A stretch of 64,000 bases of DNA from Cytophagales bacterium (GTDB lineage: Bacteria > Bacteroidota > Bacteroidia > Cytophagales > Cyclobacteriaceae). A program made the position numbers and the translations under genes. Of the stretch, positions 35,505 to 45,282 are shown piece after piece (positions within the stretch are counted from its first letter, which is position 1; every line of letters starts with the position of its first letter). Below the pieces are notes generated by a model. The model did no database searches and was not told the origin of the DNA. It saw only the letters and a list, made by a program, of their open reading frames with translations. The DNA lies in the NCBI GenBank assembly GCA_016124425.1, contig WGNT01000025.1, positions 16,310 through 80,309 of the forward strand, given 5' to 3'.

Positions 35505-35761
35505 ACCTAAACGCCTTATAATAGCTTTGATTTACTTGCCGTAAGAGCTCATGAGCGGCAATATTGGTTTAAAGCTTCCCACGCGGGTGTAGAAACGCGA
35601 CTAGCTTGCGAGTCCACTTTTTCTTACACCTGCCGGAGCCGACCATGCGGGTTATTATCGTGACATTATCGAGCGAAATGCATTTCCTATTCCCAAATCG
35701 ACAAACATTCCTTAATTCTACCCCCTCTTGGCATGCACAATGGTTTTTTTTTGCCCTTTTC

Positions 35762-36142
35762 CTACCGATGCTGATCGATCAATATAGGGTTACCGTCTGG
35801 ATCGGTGATCATGATGCTGGCAGGACCTTTATGGGTCATATCGATTTCGTTCTGCGGTTCTATGCCATTTTCCTTAAGATGCCGATAGATCGCCCCGATG
35901 TCGTCAAATGGATCTACATGATTAGCGTTTTCATCCCAACCTGGATTAAAAGTCAGCATGTTCTTTTCAAACATCCCCTGAAATAGCCCAATAACTGTCT
36001 TTCCATTTTTCAGAATAAGCCAATTTTGAGACACATCCCCACCGAATTCGGAAAATCCCAGCTTCTCATAGAATGTTTTTGACGCTTGGATATCCTTTAC
36101 ACTCAAACTTATGGAAAAAGCTCCTAGTTTTAATTGATTCAT
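35762..36142 (-). CDS. VOC (glyoxalase/bleomycin-resistance-like) family protein
   Basis: A 126-residue single-module vicinal-oxygen-chelate protein. Its beta-alpha-beta-beta-beta pattern is clear: FSISLSVKDIQASKTFYEKL, then NWLILKNGKTVIGLFQ, and the second half with SIMITDPDGNPILIDQH. A His near the C-terminus and the DPDGN turn are typical. The substrate is unknown; such small proteins are rarely predictable. Monocistronic on the minus strand. Confidence 0.88.
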   Translation of the reverse strand: MNQLKLGAFSISLSVKDIQASKTFYEKLGFSEFGGDVSQNWLILKNGKTVIGLFQGMFEKNMLTFNPGWDENANHVDPFDDIGAIYRHLKENGIEPQNEIDMTHKGPASIMITDPDGNPILIDQHR

Positions 36143-36225
36143 AGTTGCAGTCGATTGAATAATACGGAATCACAAACACGTTACTTGAAATAACAAATTA
36201 CCCAATATTAGTATTTCAAATGGAC

Positions 36226-36843
36226 CTATCTCTTCAACACTTTAAATCCTATATCCCTACCATGTCCTTGATTTAGGGCTAGGTTGATCCAAAAACGCGC
36301 AAACTGCTCCATAAGCACAAAGGCATCATTACCTCCCAGATCGTAGCAGGCACCGAATCCTGCGTCATGGGCCAACTCAATGGCGACTAGCTTGCCACGG
36401 GGACTATCTCCAGCAACAAACATATCCAACAATTTGTCTTCATAGGCCGTGTCTTTTATGTTGTTGTATCCCGTTGTATTGAAACACTTCACCACGTCAT
36501 CAGTGGAGGTATACGCCAAAATGGCATCCGTGACCGTCTCGAAACCCTGAGGCCCTCGATTGTTGACAATGTTTGCGGTATCAATAATTATTTTTCCCCG
36601 CGTGTCACCCAATGACTTTGTGGTCTCTATTATGGATATGGCCGGAGTGGCTAGGAGAATGACATCGGCAAGCTGTACAGCCTCCTGCACCGAACAGAGA
36701 CTTGTATTCAGATTACTAAGCAAATCCTTTCCTTTAAAACTGTTTTGATCTCTGACACCAAGATAGATCTGATGCCCCTTTTCCGCCCACTTGGTGGCTA
36801 AAGCACCTCCTACATTTCCTGTTCCGATTACTGCTATTTTCAT
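36226..36843 (-). CDS. NADPH-dependent F420-reductase-like oxidoreductase
   Basis: A 205-residue protein with an N-terminal Rossmann fold: MKIAVIGTGNVGGALATKWA, then YLGVRD and ADVILLATPA. IIIDTANIVNNR and VKCFNTTGYNNIKD are hallmarks of the F420_oxidored (CofI-like) family. Most Bacteroidota lack F420, so a different redox partner (for example flavin or ferric chelates) is likely. Lone minus-strand gene; the next upstream stretch to 37135 shows no gene. Confidence 0.85.
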   Translation of the reverse strand: MKIAVIGTGNVGGALATKWAEKGHQIYLGVRDQNSFKGKDLLSNLNTSLCSVQEAVQLADVILLATPAISIIETTKSLGDTRGKIIIDTANIVNNRGPQGFETVTDAILAYTSTDDVVKCFNTTGYNNIKDTAYEDKLLDMFVAGDSPRGKLVAIELAHDAGFGACYDLGGNDAFVLMEQFARFWINLALNQGHGRDIGFKVLKR

Positions 36844-37135
36844 AATATACTATAAAACCCTCAACTTTCTATTTTCATTTACCCAAAATGATATTTTCAG
36901 CTAGTATACCTACTTTCTTTAATATTATAGTCAGGTCTGGAAAAAAAATAGTGTGATTTCCGAAATTCAGCTGAGCAGATTGCCCTATTGCCACCGATGA
37001 TTTTAATGACACGGGAGCCGTTGAATTCACTCCGTCAGGTTCGTAGGAGAGTTCTTCACATTGAAGCCTATATACTGTCTACGATGGTACTTTTGTCTAT
37101 AGGCAGACTGATTGTTAGCGTTGCAATTGTCATAA

Positions 37136-39892
37136 CTACAATTTCTTAGTAATAAATTTTATTGACTGAATAATGACTAAAGGCAGCAAACTGGCAATGA
37201 TGATCAAAGCCCAAAGCCGTGGTTCTAGCTCCTGAACGGACAAAACTTCGGACACTGCTGGAATTAAGTAAGCCATTAACAGTAATGAAAAACAAAAGGC
37301 AAGTGCCATCCAGATGTACTTATTTCGAGTGACCTGATTGTTAAACAGCTTCTCATTGGCGTCCCGCATGTTTAATACATGCAGTAATTGGGCAAAAGCC
37401 AAACTGAAGAATGCCACATTGTTGGTGATTTTTTCGGGCTGTTGCCATGCGAAGTGGGCATAATAATATGCTCCTGAAATGCAGACGGTCAAAATCACTC
37501 CATACAGCGCGATTTGCCACCAGTTTTCCGTGTTCAGGATAGGTTCTTTCGGGTCCTTTGGCATTTTTTTCATAATCCCGGGATTTCCGCTCCCCACTCC
37601 CAAAGCCAAGGCTGGAAAAACATCCGATAGCAGGTTGAGAAACAGCAGCTGCAGGGGAAGAATAGGGAGCGCAAACAGGGTAAAACTGATAAGTGCGATG
37701 ATCAGGATTTCACTCAGATGATATGACAACTGGTACGTGATGAATTTGCGGATATTTCCAAAAATAACTCGCCCCTGCCTGATCGCCTGTACAATGGATC
37801 CAAATGCGTCATCCTTCAAAACCATGTCAGAGACTTCCTGAGCGACTTGGGTGCCACGCTTACCCATCGCTATCCCGATATTTGCCCGCTTCAAGGCAGG
37901 AGCATCATTGATGCCGTCACCGGTCATGCCTACGATCTCTCCCCTCTCCTGAAAATATTTGATCAGTTGAAGTTTTTGCGAAGGATCGACGCGAGAGAAG
38001 ATTCTGGTTTTGGAGACCCGGGAATCTTCATCGTCCAGTTCCTTCTTGAGTTCTTGACCTGCGAGGACATAGTCTTCCTCCTCCTCAGAACTAAAAAAAT
38101 TAATCTGTTTCGCTACATTTTTGGCAGTGCCGGGATGATCCCCCGTCACCATTATCACTTTGATTCCTGCTTCATGACAGGTGGTGATGGCATCTGCAAC
38201 TTCCTTTCTGGGTGGATCTATGAACCCAATCAAGCCGATAAATATTAGGTTTTGCAAGAAATCCTCTTCTTCCTTTCCTTCAGATAAAGAATTTAATTTG
38301 TTGTAGGCAAAAGCCAACACCCGCAGGCCTTCATCAGCCAGTTCGTCGTTTTTATTTTTCCAATAGGATTTATCTTCCTCGTTCAGATCTTTAGTCTCTC
38401 CATTTATCAAGACTTGGGAAGAACGGTTCAAGATGGCGTGTGCAGCACCTTTCCCAGATACATACAGCGAATCACCATCCTGATTGATTCTTCCCATGAC
38501 CATTGCTTCCGAGTCAAATGGGTCATGAAGTTTTCGCTCCAGCTTTCTAAACTCCCTATAGGAATCGGCGTCGTTTTTCCGCACAAAATCAAGCAAAGCC
38601 ACATCCAATGGATCACCTTCGTCCTTGTGCTTCCGGTTCTTATTTTCCTTTTCAGTCGAATTCGATTCGTTTTCTTCGGAATTGGTTTTTTCTGCTGCAA
38701 GCGTTCCGTCATTGGCCAGAACTGCTATTTTTTTAAAATGGCGGAAATTCTCATGCTGCTCAGGCTCTTCATTTTCTTTAATTTCAGGCCGATCCTTCTG
38801 ATGCCAATCCACCTCCATTCTGACTTCATCCGGAAAGAACAGGGAGTTAACCGTTAGCTGATTAAGTGTCAGTGTCCCGGTTTTGTCAGTGAAAATGACG
38901 GTAGTTTCTCCCAGCGTCTCCACAGCTTCCAACTTTTTTACAATCACATTCTTTTTTGCCAGATGCAGCATCCCTCTGGCTAAAGCGATGCTTGCAACGA
39001 TCGGCAGCCCCTCTGGAATGGCGGCAATCATCCAGGCAATGGAAGTTTGGACGAGTCGGTAGGTATCCTCTCCGGCTATCCATCCCACCAGAAAAAACGC
39101 CAAAGCAAGCCCTACCGTCACGAAAATCAGATTCTTGGTGAGTTTACTCAGTTTCTGATTTAGTGGGATTTCATCTTTTTCCTCTTCACCGACCATGGCA
39201 GAAATACTACCCAGTTCGGTCTGCATAGCAGTACCGAAAACCATGGCTTTGCCTACTCCGCTGGTCACAGCCGTACCTTTAAAAAGTATGTTTTTCCGAT
39301 CCGCTACAGGCTTTTGCCCGGAAATGGTTTCTTCGGATTTGAGGATTGGGACTGACTCTCCTGTGAGCGGAGACTCATCTACGTTGAGTTCGGTAGCTTC
39401 AATAATGCGGGCATCGGCGGGTATCAGATCTCCAGATTCTACCAGAATAATATCTCCCGGTACGATCTCTTCGGCATCTATCACTTCCCTGTTCCCGCTG
39501 CGCAACACGTTGGATTCAATTTTATCCATCTGTTTTAGGGCCTTCATAGATTTCTGCGCCTTGAATTCCATCCAAAAGCCAATCACTGAATTAATTATAA
39601 GGACCACCAGAATAGCAATTCCCTCCACGGTATCCCCAAAAATGAAGGCAAGCAGGGATGCAGCAGTCAACAGATAAACGATGGGATTTTTGAATTGGGA
39701 AAGCAGTATTTGCCAGATGCTTCTCTGCTTCTGTTCTGTGAGGATGTTGCGGCCGTATTTTTCTCTTCTTTTTTTTACTTCGTCTTCGGAAAGTCCCTGT
39801 TGAAGGTTCACTGATAACGCCTCTCCAACATCCTCGACAGACTTTAAATATACTTCTTTACCAAATTCTCTTAGTTTTTCTACCTTTCCCAT
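37136..39892 (-). CDS. P2-type cation-transporting ATPase
   Basis: A 918-residue inner-membrane pump. The cation-ATPase N-domain contains VNLQQGLSEDEVKKRREKYG, the actuator motif is TGES (DESPLTGESVPILK), the phosphorylation site is DKTGTLT with Asp about residue 335, and the hinge is TGDGINDAPALKRANIGIAM. About ten membrane helices: two before the actuator, two around IPEGLP (the ion-binding region of P2 pumps) and six C-terminal. A charged insert of about 45 residues rich in Glu, Asn and Lys (SEENESNSTEKENKNRKHKD) sits in the nucleotide domain. Ca2+ or Mn2+ is the likely cargo; I cannot choose. Confidence 0.93.
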   Translation of the reverse strand: MGKVEKLREFGKEVYLKSVEDVGEALSVNLQQGLSEDEVKKRREKYGRNILTEQKQRSIWQILLSQFKNPIVYLLTAASLLAFIFGDTVEGIAILVVLIINSVIGFWMEFKAQKSMKALKQMDKIESNVLRSGNREVIDAEEIVPGDIILVESGDLIPADARIIEATELNVDESPLTGESVPILKSEETISGQKPVADRKNILFKGTAVTSGVGKAMVFGTAMQTELGSISAMVGEEEKDEIPLNQKLSKLTKNLIFVTVGLALAFFLVGWIAGEDTYRLVQTSIAWMIAAIPEGLPIVASIALARGMLHLAKKNVIVKKLEAVETLGETTVIFTDKTGTLTLNQLTVNSLFFPDEVRMEVDWHQKDRPEIKENEEPEQHENFRHFKKIAVLANDGTLAAEKTNSEENESNSTEKENKNRKHKDEGDPLDVALLDFVRKNDADSYREFRKLERKLHDPFDSEAMVMGRINQDGDSLYVSGKGAAHAILNRSSQVLINGETKDLNEEDKSYWKNKNDELADEGLRVLAFAYNKLNSLSEGKEEEDFLQNLIFIGLIGFIDPPRKEVADAITTCHEAGIKVIMVTGDHPGTAKNVAKQINFFSSEEEEDYVLAGQELKKELDDEDSRVSKTRIFSRVDPSQKLQLIKYFQERGEIVGMTGDGINDAPALKRANIGIAMGKRGTQVAQEVSDMVLKDDAFGSIVQAIRQGRVIFGNIRKFITYQLSYHLSEILIIALISFTLFALPILPLQLLFLNLLSDVFPALALGVGSGNPGIMKKMPKDPKEPILNTENWWQIALYGVILTVCISGAYYYAHFAWQQPEKITNNVAFFSLAFAQLLHVLNMRDANEKLFNNQVTRNKYIWMALAFCFSLLLMAYLIPAVSEVLSVQELEPRLWALIIIASLLPLVIIQSIKFITKKL

Positions 39893-40079
39893 AATCTGTG
39901 TAAATAAACCATGTGCACCAAACCCCTACATTGGCTGGGATCTAATCCCCAACTTCTAGACCCTTCACATGATGCATGACCGTCTGCATTGTTTTAAATA
40001 TATGCAGCCACCACACTCGATGGTATTTTCATCGTTGATGAAATCAGCTGTTCGATGAACAGATCTGAAGCCCTACCTT

Positions 40080-41135
40080 TTAGGCCACGGTGATATCCGG
40101 ACTAAGGTAGATATCCTGAATATGGTTTAATAACTTAACCCCCTCTTCCATCGGTCTTTGAAAAGCCTTTCTTCCCATGATCAATCCCATACCTCCAGCA
40201 CGCTTGTTTATGACAGCGGTTTTGGTAGCTTCTTCCATATCTCCTTCACCTTTAGATGCGCCACCGGAATTGATCAAGCCGATCTTGCCCATGTAGCAGT
40301 TGGCAACCTGATATCGGCATAAGTCGATTGGATGATCGCTACTGAGCTTATCGTACATGTCGGGGTGTGATTTACCAAACTTGATCTTCGTGTATCCACC
40401 ATTATTGGTGGGCAATTTTTGTTTGATTATATCCGCCTGAATAGTAACTCCGATGTGATTGGATTGGCCCGTCAGGTCTGCTGCTGATTCATAATTCACC
40501 CCATCCTTTGTGAAAGCTTCGTTTCTGGTATAGCACCATAAAATGGTAGCCATGCCAAGTTCATGTGCGCGCTCAAATGCCTCAGCGACTTCGATCAGCT
40601 GTCTGTTGGATTCCTCCGAACCAAAATAGACGGTAGCTCCCACCGCTGCAGCGCCTAAATCCCATGCCTCATCTACTGACCCGAACAGAATTTGATCGTG
40701 CTTATTTGGATAAGTTAGTAGCTCATTGTGGTTAATTTTGGCGACAAAGGGTATTTTATGCGCATATTTTCTGGAAAGTATAGCAAGGGTCCCCATAGTA
40801 CTGGCCACGGCATTGCATCCTGCTTCTACGGCAAGTTTAATGATATTTTCAGGATCAAAATAAATGGGATTAGGAGCAAAAGCACTACCCGCCGAATGTT
40901 CAATACCTTGATCCACCGGAAGTATAGAAAGGTATCCCGTCCCTCCCAATCTTCCGGTACCAAACAAAAGATTTATGCTTCGAAGAACCTGTGGACTTCT
41001 ATTGCTATACAGAAAAACCTGATCTACGAAGTCTTTGGAAGGCAACTGCAAGAGGTCCTTATCAATGGTTTTACATTCATGGTTAAGGTAGTAATCCAAA
41101 TCGTCTTCCAGAAATTTTGTGATTTTATTTGTCAT
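40080..41135 (-). CDS. fbaB: Class I fructose-bisphosphate aldolase, FbaB/DhnA type
   Basis: Cleaves fructose 1,6-bisphosphate to triose phosphates through a Schiff base; 351 residues. Motifs closely follow E. coli Fba[47 protein letters not shown] (Schiff-base Lys candidate about 238), [20 protein letters not shown] and [20 protein letters not shown]. Cytoplasmic. Monocistronic; a 785-base gap separates it from the BlaI gene. Confidence 0.95.
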   Translation of the reverse strand: MTNKITKFLEDDLDYYLNHECKTIDKDLLQLPSKDFVDQVFLYSNRSPQVLRSINLLFGTGRLGGTGYLSILPVDQGIEHSAGSAFAPNPIYFDPENIIKLAVEAGCNAVASTMGTLAILSRKYAHKIPFVAKINHNELLTYPNKHDQILFGSVDEAWDLGAAAVGATVYFGSEESNRQLIEVAEAFERAHELGMATILWCYTRNEAFTKDGVNYESAADLTGQSNHIGVTIQADIIKQKLPTNNGGYTKIKFGKSHPDMYDKLSSDHPIDLCRYQVANCYMGKIGLINSGGASKGEGDMEEATKTAVINKRAGGMGLIMGRKAFQRPMEEGVKLLNHIQDIYLSPDITVA

Positions 41136-41811
41136 CTTTTTTTATCGTTTTGTTTGTTTTTGTTGGCTTGTGTTTTTGGCTGGCACGCTGTAGAACTTAC
41201 GCTTTTATACCCGGACTGTGGTTGAAAAAAAATGATAGGCTCATTCCGGTATTTACCATCTCAATAATGGCAGGCCTCTACTAGAATCCGTATTTACCGG
41301 TTAATCCTTGTCTGCTGGCTTTTGCATGTTATTGGTTTTGATGTAATGTATAAGCTGATCGATTTGATCTTCATAAATTACTAATAAGCCGAATAAAATT
41401 TTTTAATCGGGTTATCTTATTCAGGATGGCAAGCCTAGTTTTTTTTGTAACCATCGTGCAAACGATTTGCCAAGTTTCAATTTGTTTGCCTTCAATGAAA
41501 AGTGTAGTGGCAGAAACGATGATCCGGCACTACAAAGCCGATATCGACTATATTGGGTCATTCAGTAAGGCTAGTTGACGCATACTTCCATAATCGCTTG
41601 CCTTGGTTGAGTAAAAGCTGTTACACTACGTTACCGATTTTCTGTGTGTTTGGGTGTTTCTTTCATAATCCTTTTAGTATGGTTTACAGGCTAGTAGTAA
41701 GTTTCGCTTTCTGAAAGCATGAGAGGATTGAACAATCTCTATGCCCAACCCTACACCTTTTGTGAACATTGAAAAAACATCCGAAATATTTAATTTAAAT
41801 TTAAAATTTAG
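41136..41811. other. Long gene-free gap upstream of fbaB and blaI
   Basis: About 680 bases without a convincing coding frame on either strand. The near-palindromic A/T tract at 41791-41810 (TAATTTAAATTTAAAATTTA) lies just before the blaI promoter and could be part of the repressor's operator. No tRNA, terminator or riboswitch recognised. Confidence 0.4.
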
Positions 41812-41841
41812 TTGTTAACTAAAAAATTCTTATTATCTTTA
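41812..41841 (+). promoter_or_regulatory. Promoter of the blaI-blaR1-type operon
   Basis: TTG at 41812-41814, 19-base spacer, then TATCTTTA at 41834-41841, a near-match to TAnnTTTG. The start codon is at 41921, leaving an untranslated leader of about 75 bases. Confidence 0.55.
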
Positions 41842-41920
41842 GGCAGCCAAAAGGAAGATTTAGTTCCGAAAATTGTTGGATAAATAAAACTAAGTGATTA
41901 AGTTGTAAAAAAAACACCTT

Positions 41921-42283
41921 ATGAAAACATTAACAAGAGCAGAAGAACAGATCATGCAAATCCTATGGGATTTGAAGGAGGCCTATGTGAAGGACATCCT
42001 AGAGCGTATGGAAGAGCCAAAGCCGGCCTACAACACCGTTTCTACCTTTATCCGAATACTGGAGACCAAGGGATTCGTGAAGCATCGTCCTATCGGAAAA
42101 TCCCATCAGTACTACCCCATTGTCACCAAAGATGAGTACCGTAGTTTCTCCATTAAGCGGCTGTTATCCGGCTATTTTGGCGGTTCATTTTCTAAAATGG
42201 CGAGTTTTTTCGCCAAGGACGAAAAATTGAATTTAAACGAATTGGAGCGGATTCTGGAGGAGGTAAAAAAGGATGTAAAATGA
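41921..42283 (+). CDS. BlaI/MecI/CopY-family transcriptional repressor
   Basis: A 120-residue winged-helix repressor: TRAEEQIMQILWDLKEAYVK, then YNTVSTFIRILETKGFVKHR (recognition helix and wing), and a C-terminal dimerisation part containing FFAKDEKLNLNELERILEEV. In the family it is inactivated by proteolysis triggered by the M56 protease encoded by the next gene, four bases downstream. No beta-lactamase gene is nearby, so its targets are unlikely to be classical resistance; autoregulation is expected. Confidence 0.92.
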   Translation: MKTLTRAEEQIMQILWDLKEAYVKDILERMEEPKPAYNTVSTFIRILETKGFVKHRPIGKSHQYYPIVTKDEYRSFSIKRLLSGYFGGSFSKMASFFAKDEKLNLNELERILEEVKKDVK

Positions 42284-42287
42284 TCAG

Positions 42288-45116
42288 ATGATGGCTGAAT
42301 TTATCAATTACTTCTGGCAAAGTTTTTTTTGTCTTTGCTTTTTCTTCGGGATCTACTGGGTATTTCTGAGAAACGAGAAATCGTTCCGTTTCAACAGGGC
42401 CTTTTTGCTAATCACCCCCGCACTGGCGCTTTTGTTCCCTTTAGTAGAAATTCCCGTGAGTTTTGATAAACCCAGTATTTCTCTTGAAAACACCACCCTT
42501 CTAAAATCGCTCATAGAAACCTCAGAGGTAGAAACCATCGGGACCTATGGGCTCCCAGAAATCATTGTTACAGACACCAAACTTCCGCTGCTGTGGGAAA
42601 TTAAAGATTATCTGCTTTTCACCTACTTAAGCATTGTCGGGCTATTGTCATTTCAGCTGTTTTGGCAATACCTGCAGCTACGGCAGCTGGAAGAAAAAGG
42701 CTGGTATCAGGCAGTTTTCAAATTAAACGGAGACTATTTCCTGATACCGACCTTTGGTCTGGCACCTGTATTTTCTTTCTTCAACAAACTCTTTTGGGAC
42801 GATACGCAGCAGCTTTCCCCAGAAGAGCAGTCGCATATCATTCAGCATGAGCTGGAGCATATCCACCAAAAACACACTTGGGATGTGCTGTATTACCAAG
42901 CACTAAGCATCCTTTTCTGGTTCAACCCAGTGATTCATCTGATGCGTCTTGCGCTTGTAGACCTCCATGAATACCTGGCCGATGAAAAGGTGCTGGGTAA
43001 AATCGAAAATAAATCAAGCTATTCTCAGCTTATCGTCAAAATGGCTTTTAAGGGACTAGATCTTCCGATTGGCAATTACTTTATCCGATCTACTACCTTA
43101 AAAAGAATAATAATGATGAAGAAGTCAGCTAAAATCAACTGCTTCAAACTCGCCATGGTATTGCCCCTGATAGGCATGCTTTTTGGCTTGGTAAGCATGA
43201 AGACCGAGCGTGGCCTAGTCCTTTTCACCAATTACGAAACGGCCAATATCCGGACGATTGAGCAACAAATGCTCGACCTGCAGGATTCGCTTAACGTCGG
43301 CATCAAGGTCAGGAGTTTAAAGAACCCCGCACATTACGAGAAAATAGAAGCCCTACAAAACGGAGTCCTAAAAGCGCAACTAGGCGAACTGGAATATGAG
43401 TTTTCGGGAATAAAAACCGATGCCGACTACCTGAAGGTCAGGGAACTGATACAGATCCTCCGGTCAAATTCGCAGATGACGAAAACATATGAAAATGCGA
43501 AACAGTCAAGAGAGGTAGAGAATACGCCGCAGCCCGTAGCAGGATGGCAAGCTTGGGAGGACTTCCTTCGATCTCAAGTAAATTCCCCCGAAAAGGAGAA
43601 GGCCTTAGGGCTATCAGGGGTCGTCGAACTGGAATTCATTGTAGATAAAGAAGGAATCATCCGGCATCCTGTTATCCGTAGGAGCTTTGGCGGAGGAGTG
43701 GATGATCAGCTGCTTACCGCTTTGAAGAGCGAGAATGTTCCGGCATGGGAACCCGGCTTAGCTAACGACAAACCGGTTCCGGTCGTCATGTCCTACCCTT
43801 TGGGCTTTGATTTCCGGACAGATGAAGAACCAAAAACAGCCTTTTTCCCCCAGCCAAAAAATTACTTGCAATCCCAAAACTATCCCCGGGGAGGAACGAA
43901 CAAATCAGAAATCTTTGATGTGGTTGAATCGATGCCGATACCACCCGGAGGAATGGAAGGCTGGAACGACTACCTTAAAGAAAATTTACGCTACCCCGCG
44001 TCTGCCAAAGAACAAAAGGTCGAAGGTACTGTCTACGTCATGTTTGTGGTAGACAAAGAAGGCAACTTGAAAAATCCGGAAATCCTACGAGGTGTAGGGG
44101 CTGGATTGGATGAAGAGGCAATGCGGGTAATAAAAGAATCTCCGGCTTGGACACCCGGCATGCAACACGGCACCTTAGTGAACGTAAAATTAAGAATGCC
44201 CATTCGGTTTAGATTGCCTGAATCTTATGTGGGCCAGGATGACAGGCTAGAGGAGCTAAAAACCGCCAACACAGACTGGAAAAACGGCGATATTATTCCC
44301 GGTGAAGCCTTTCATAAGCACATACAGCGAAATATCAAGTACCCAATAGAGGCACGTCAGGAGGGAGTGACTGGCACGGTAATTACCAAACTTATTTTCG
44401 ACAGCAAGGGAAACATCAAGGATCTAAGCATCGTCAAAGGACCGAATAAATCCTTAAATGAAGAGGTACTGAGACAGCTTAGGGGAGCACCTGCATGGGA
44501 AGTGGTGAACGGAAAAGACAGCTATCAGGCGGTCTACCCGATTACGTTCAAACTAGATAACGAATCCGTAAAGGAACCCGACTACCGTACAGTCCTAGGA
44601 AAAGGGACAGTTGTGGTGGGTTATGGAACCCAATCAGGTAACTTGAATCAAAACCCAAGAAGTAACGGGATTCTTTCTATCAATGTAATTAATGATCGGT
44701 TGGTGAATTTCAACGGAGAAATACTGACGATCGATGCTAACTTGCCGCTTGCGATCAAAGCCATTTTGGAAGAAAATGGCTTTATCGCTGCCGAAACCAC
44801 CGCACAACTGAGTGCGGCATCCGCCGTAAAAATGGGAACGGTACAAGATGTACAGCAAGCATTGAAGAGCAATAATATTACCCGCCTGTTGTATACCAAC
44901 TCAAGGCTCAAGGACAAACAACCTAAAACGCCGGACGCCAATATCCTACTTGAAAATCAGCCCTTAGTAATCTTAGATGGCGTAGTGAATGCGTCAATAG
45001 AGGACGTTAATCCCACACATATAGAAAGCGTGTCAGTTTTAAAAGACAAAAATGCTGTTCGCCTTTACGGTGCAGCTGCTAAAAACGGCGTCATCATTGT
45101 AACCACCAAAAAATAA
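42288..45116 (+). CDS. BlaR1-type M56 metallopeptidase fused to three TonB C-terminal domains and a SusC-plug-like tail
   Basis: A 942-residue membrane protein. N-terminal helices and the M56 protease have HELEH at about 187 (QHELEHIHQKH) and a second zinc-site motif LHEYLADEKVL; a further helix follows near 285-305. Then come three TonB-C-like repeats: about 414-509 (GVVELEFIVDKEGIIRHPVI), 544-643 (GTVYVMFVVDKEGNLKNPEI) and 667-757 (GTVITKLIFDSKGNIKDLSI). The last 175 residues carry GTVVVGYGTQSG and PLVILDGVVNASIEDVNP, then SVSVLKDKNAVRLYGAAAKN, mimicking the TonB box and plug of SusC receptors. It probably senses envelope state and signals to the BlaI repressor. An ATG three bases later is an alternative start. 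Confidence 0.9.
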   Translation: MMAEFINYFWQSFFCLCFFFGIYWVFLRNEKSFRFNRAFLLITPALALLFPLVEIPVSFDKPSISLENTTLLKSLIETSEVETIGTYGLPEIIVTDTKLPLLWEIKDYLLFTYLSIVGLLSFQLFWQYLQLRQLEEKGWYQAVFKLNGDYFLIPTFGLAPVFSFFNKLFWDDTQQLSPEEQSHIIQHELEHIHQKHTWDVLYYQALSILFWFNPVIHLMRLALVDLHEYLADEKVLGKIENKSSYSQLIVKMAFKGLDLPIGNYFIRSTTLKRIIMMKKSAKINCFKLAMVLPLIGMLFGLVSMKTERGLVLFTNYETANIRTIEQQMLDLQDSLNVGIKVRSLKNPAHYEKIEALQNGVLKAQLGELEYEFSGIKTDADYLKVRELIQILRSNSQMTKTYENAKQSREVENTPQPVAGWQAWEDFLRSQVNSPEKEKALGLSGVVELEFIVDKEGIIRHPVIRRSFGGGVDDQLLTALKSENVPAWEPGLANDKPVPVVMSYPLGFDFRTDEEPKTAFFPQPKNYLQSQNYPRGGTNKSEIFDVVESMPIPPGGMEGWNDYLKENLRYPASAKEQKVEGTVYVMFVVDKEGNLKNPEILRGVGAGLDEEAMRVIKESPAWTPGMQHGTLVNVKLRMPIRFRLPESYVGQDDRLEELKTANTDWKNGDIIPGEAFHKHIQRNIKYPIEARQEGVTGTVITKLIFDSKGNIKDLSIVKGPNKSLNEEVLRQLRGAPAWEVVNGKDSYQAVYPITFKLDNESVKEPDYRTVLGKGTVVVGYGTQSGNLNQNPRSNGILSINVINDRLVNFNGEILTIDANLPLAIKAILEENGFIAAETTAQLSAASAVKMGTVQDVQQALKSNNITRLLYTNSRLKDKQPKTPDANILLENQPLVILDGVVNASIEDVNPTHIESVSVLKDKNAVRLYGAAAKNGVIIVTTKK

Positions 45117-45151
45117 CCTCCGTATATTCCTTTACACACACCAACCCTTAT

Positions 45152-45187
45152 AAGGACTGCTTCAACCGGAGCAGTCCTATTTTTTTC
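45152..45187 (+). terminator. Intrinsic terminator after the blaR1-type gene
   Basis: AGGACTGCT at 45153-45161 pairs with AGCAGTCCT at 45170-45178 around an 8-nt loop, followed by a T-run at 45180-45186. Confidence 0.85.
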
Positions 45188-45220
45188 TTCTGTGACTAAA
45201 AACAAGTCTTTGCCAGAATA

Positions 45221-45251
45221 TTGGTTACTTACGCCCATTATCCTATATTTG
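45221..45251 (+). promoter_or_regulatory. Consensus promoter of the CE15/mannonate dehydratase operon
   Basis: TTG at 45221-45223, a 20-base spacer, and TATATTTG at 45244-45251, an exact TAnnTTTG. It lies about 30 bases before the ATG at 45283. This is the best match to the Bacteroidota vegetative promoter in the window. Confidence 0.7.
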
Positions 45252-45263
45252 ACGTAAGTCAAA
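45248..45263 (+). promoter_or_regulatory. Inverted repeat overlapping the -7 element, putative operator
   Basis: TTTGAC (45248-45253) and GTCAAA (45258-45263) are perfect arms separated by GTAA. The left arm shares TTTG with the -7 element and the right arm covers the expected transcription start, the ideal position for a repressor. No regulator gene is adjacent. Confidence 0.5.
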
Positions 45264-45282
45264 ATACTTAAACCCGCCATTA

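Noticed and set aside
35606-35986. Forward frame of 126 codons
   Set aside because: It overlaps antisense the well-supported VOC gene.
41921-45116. Beta-lactam resistance locus
   Set aside because: BlaI and BlaR1-type genes are present but there is no beta-lactamase or PBP gene nearby, and the sensor lacks a recognisable penicillin-binding domain.
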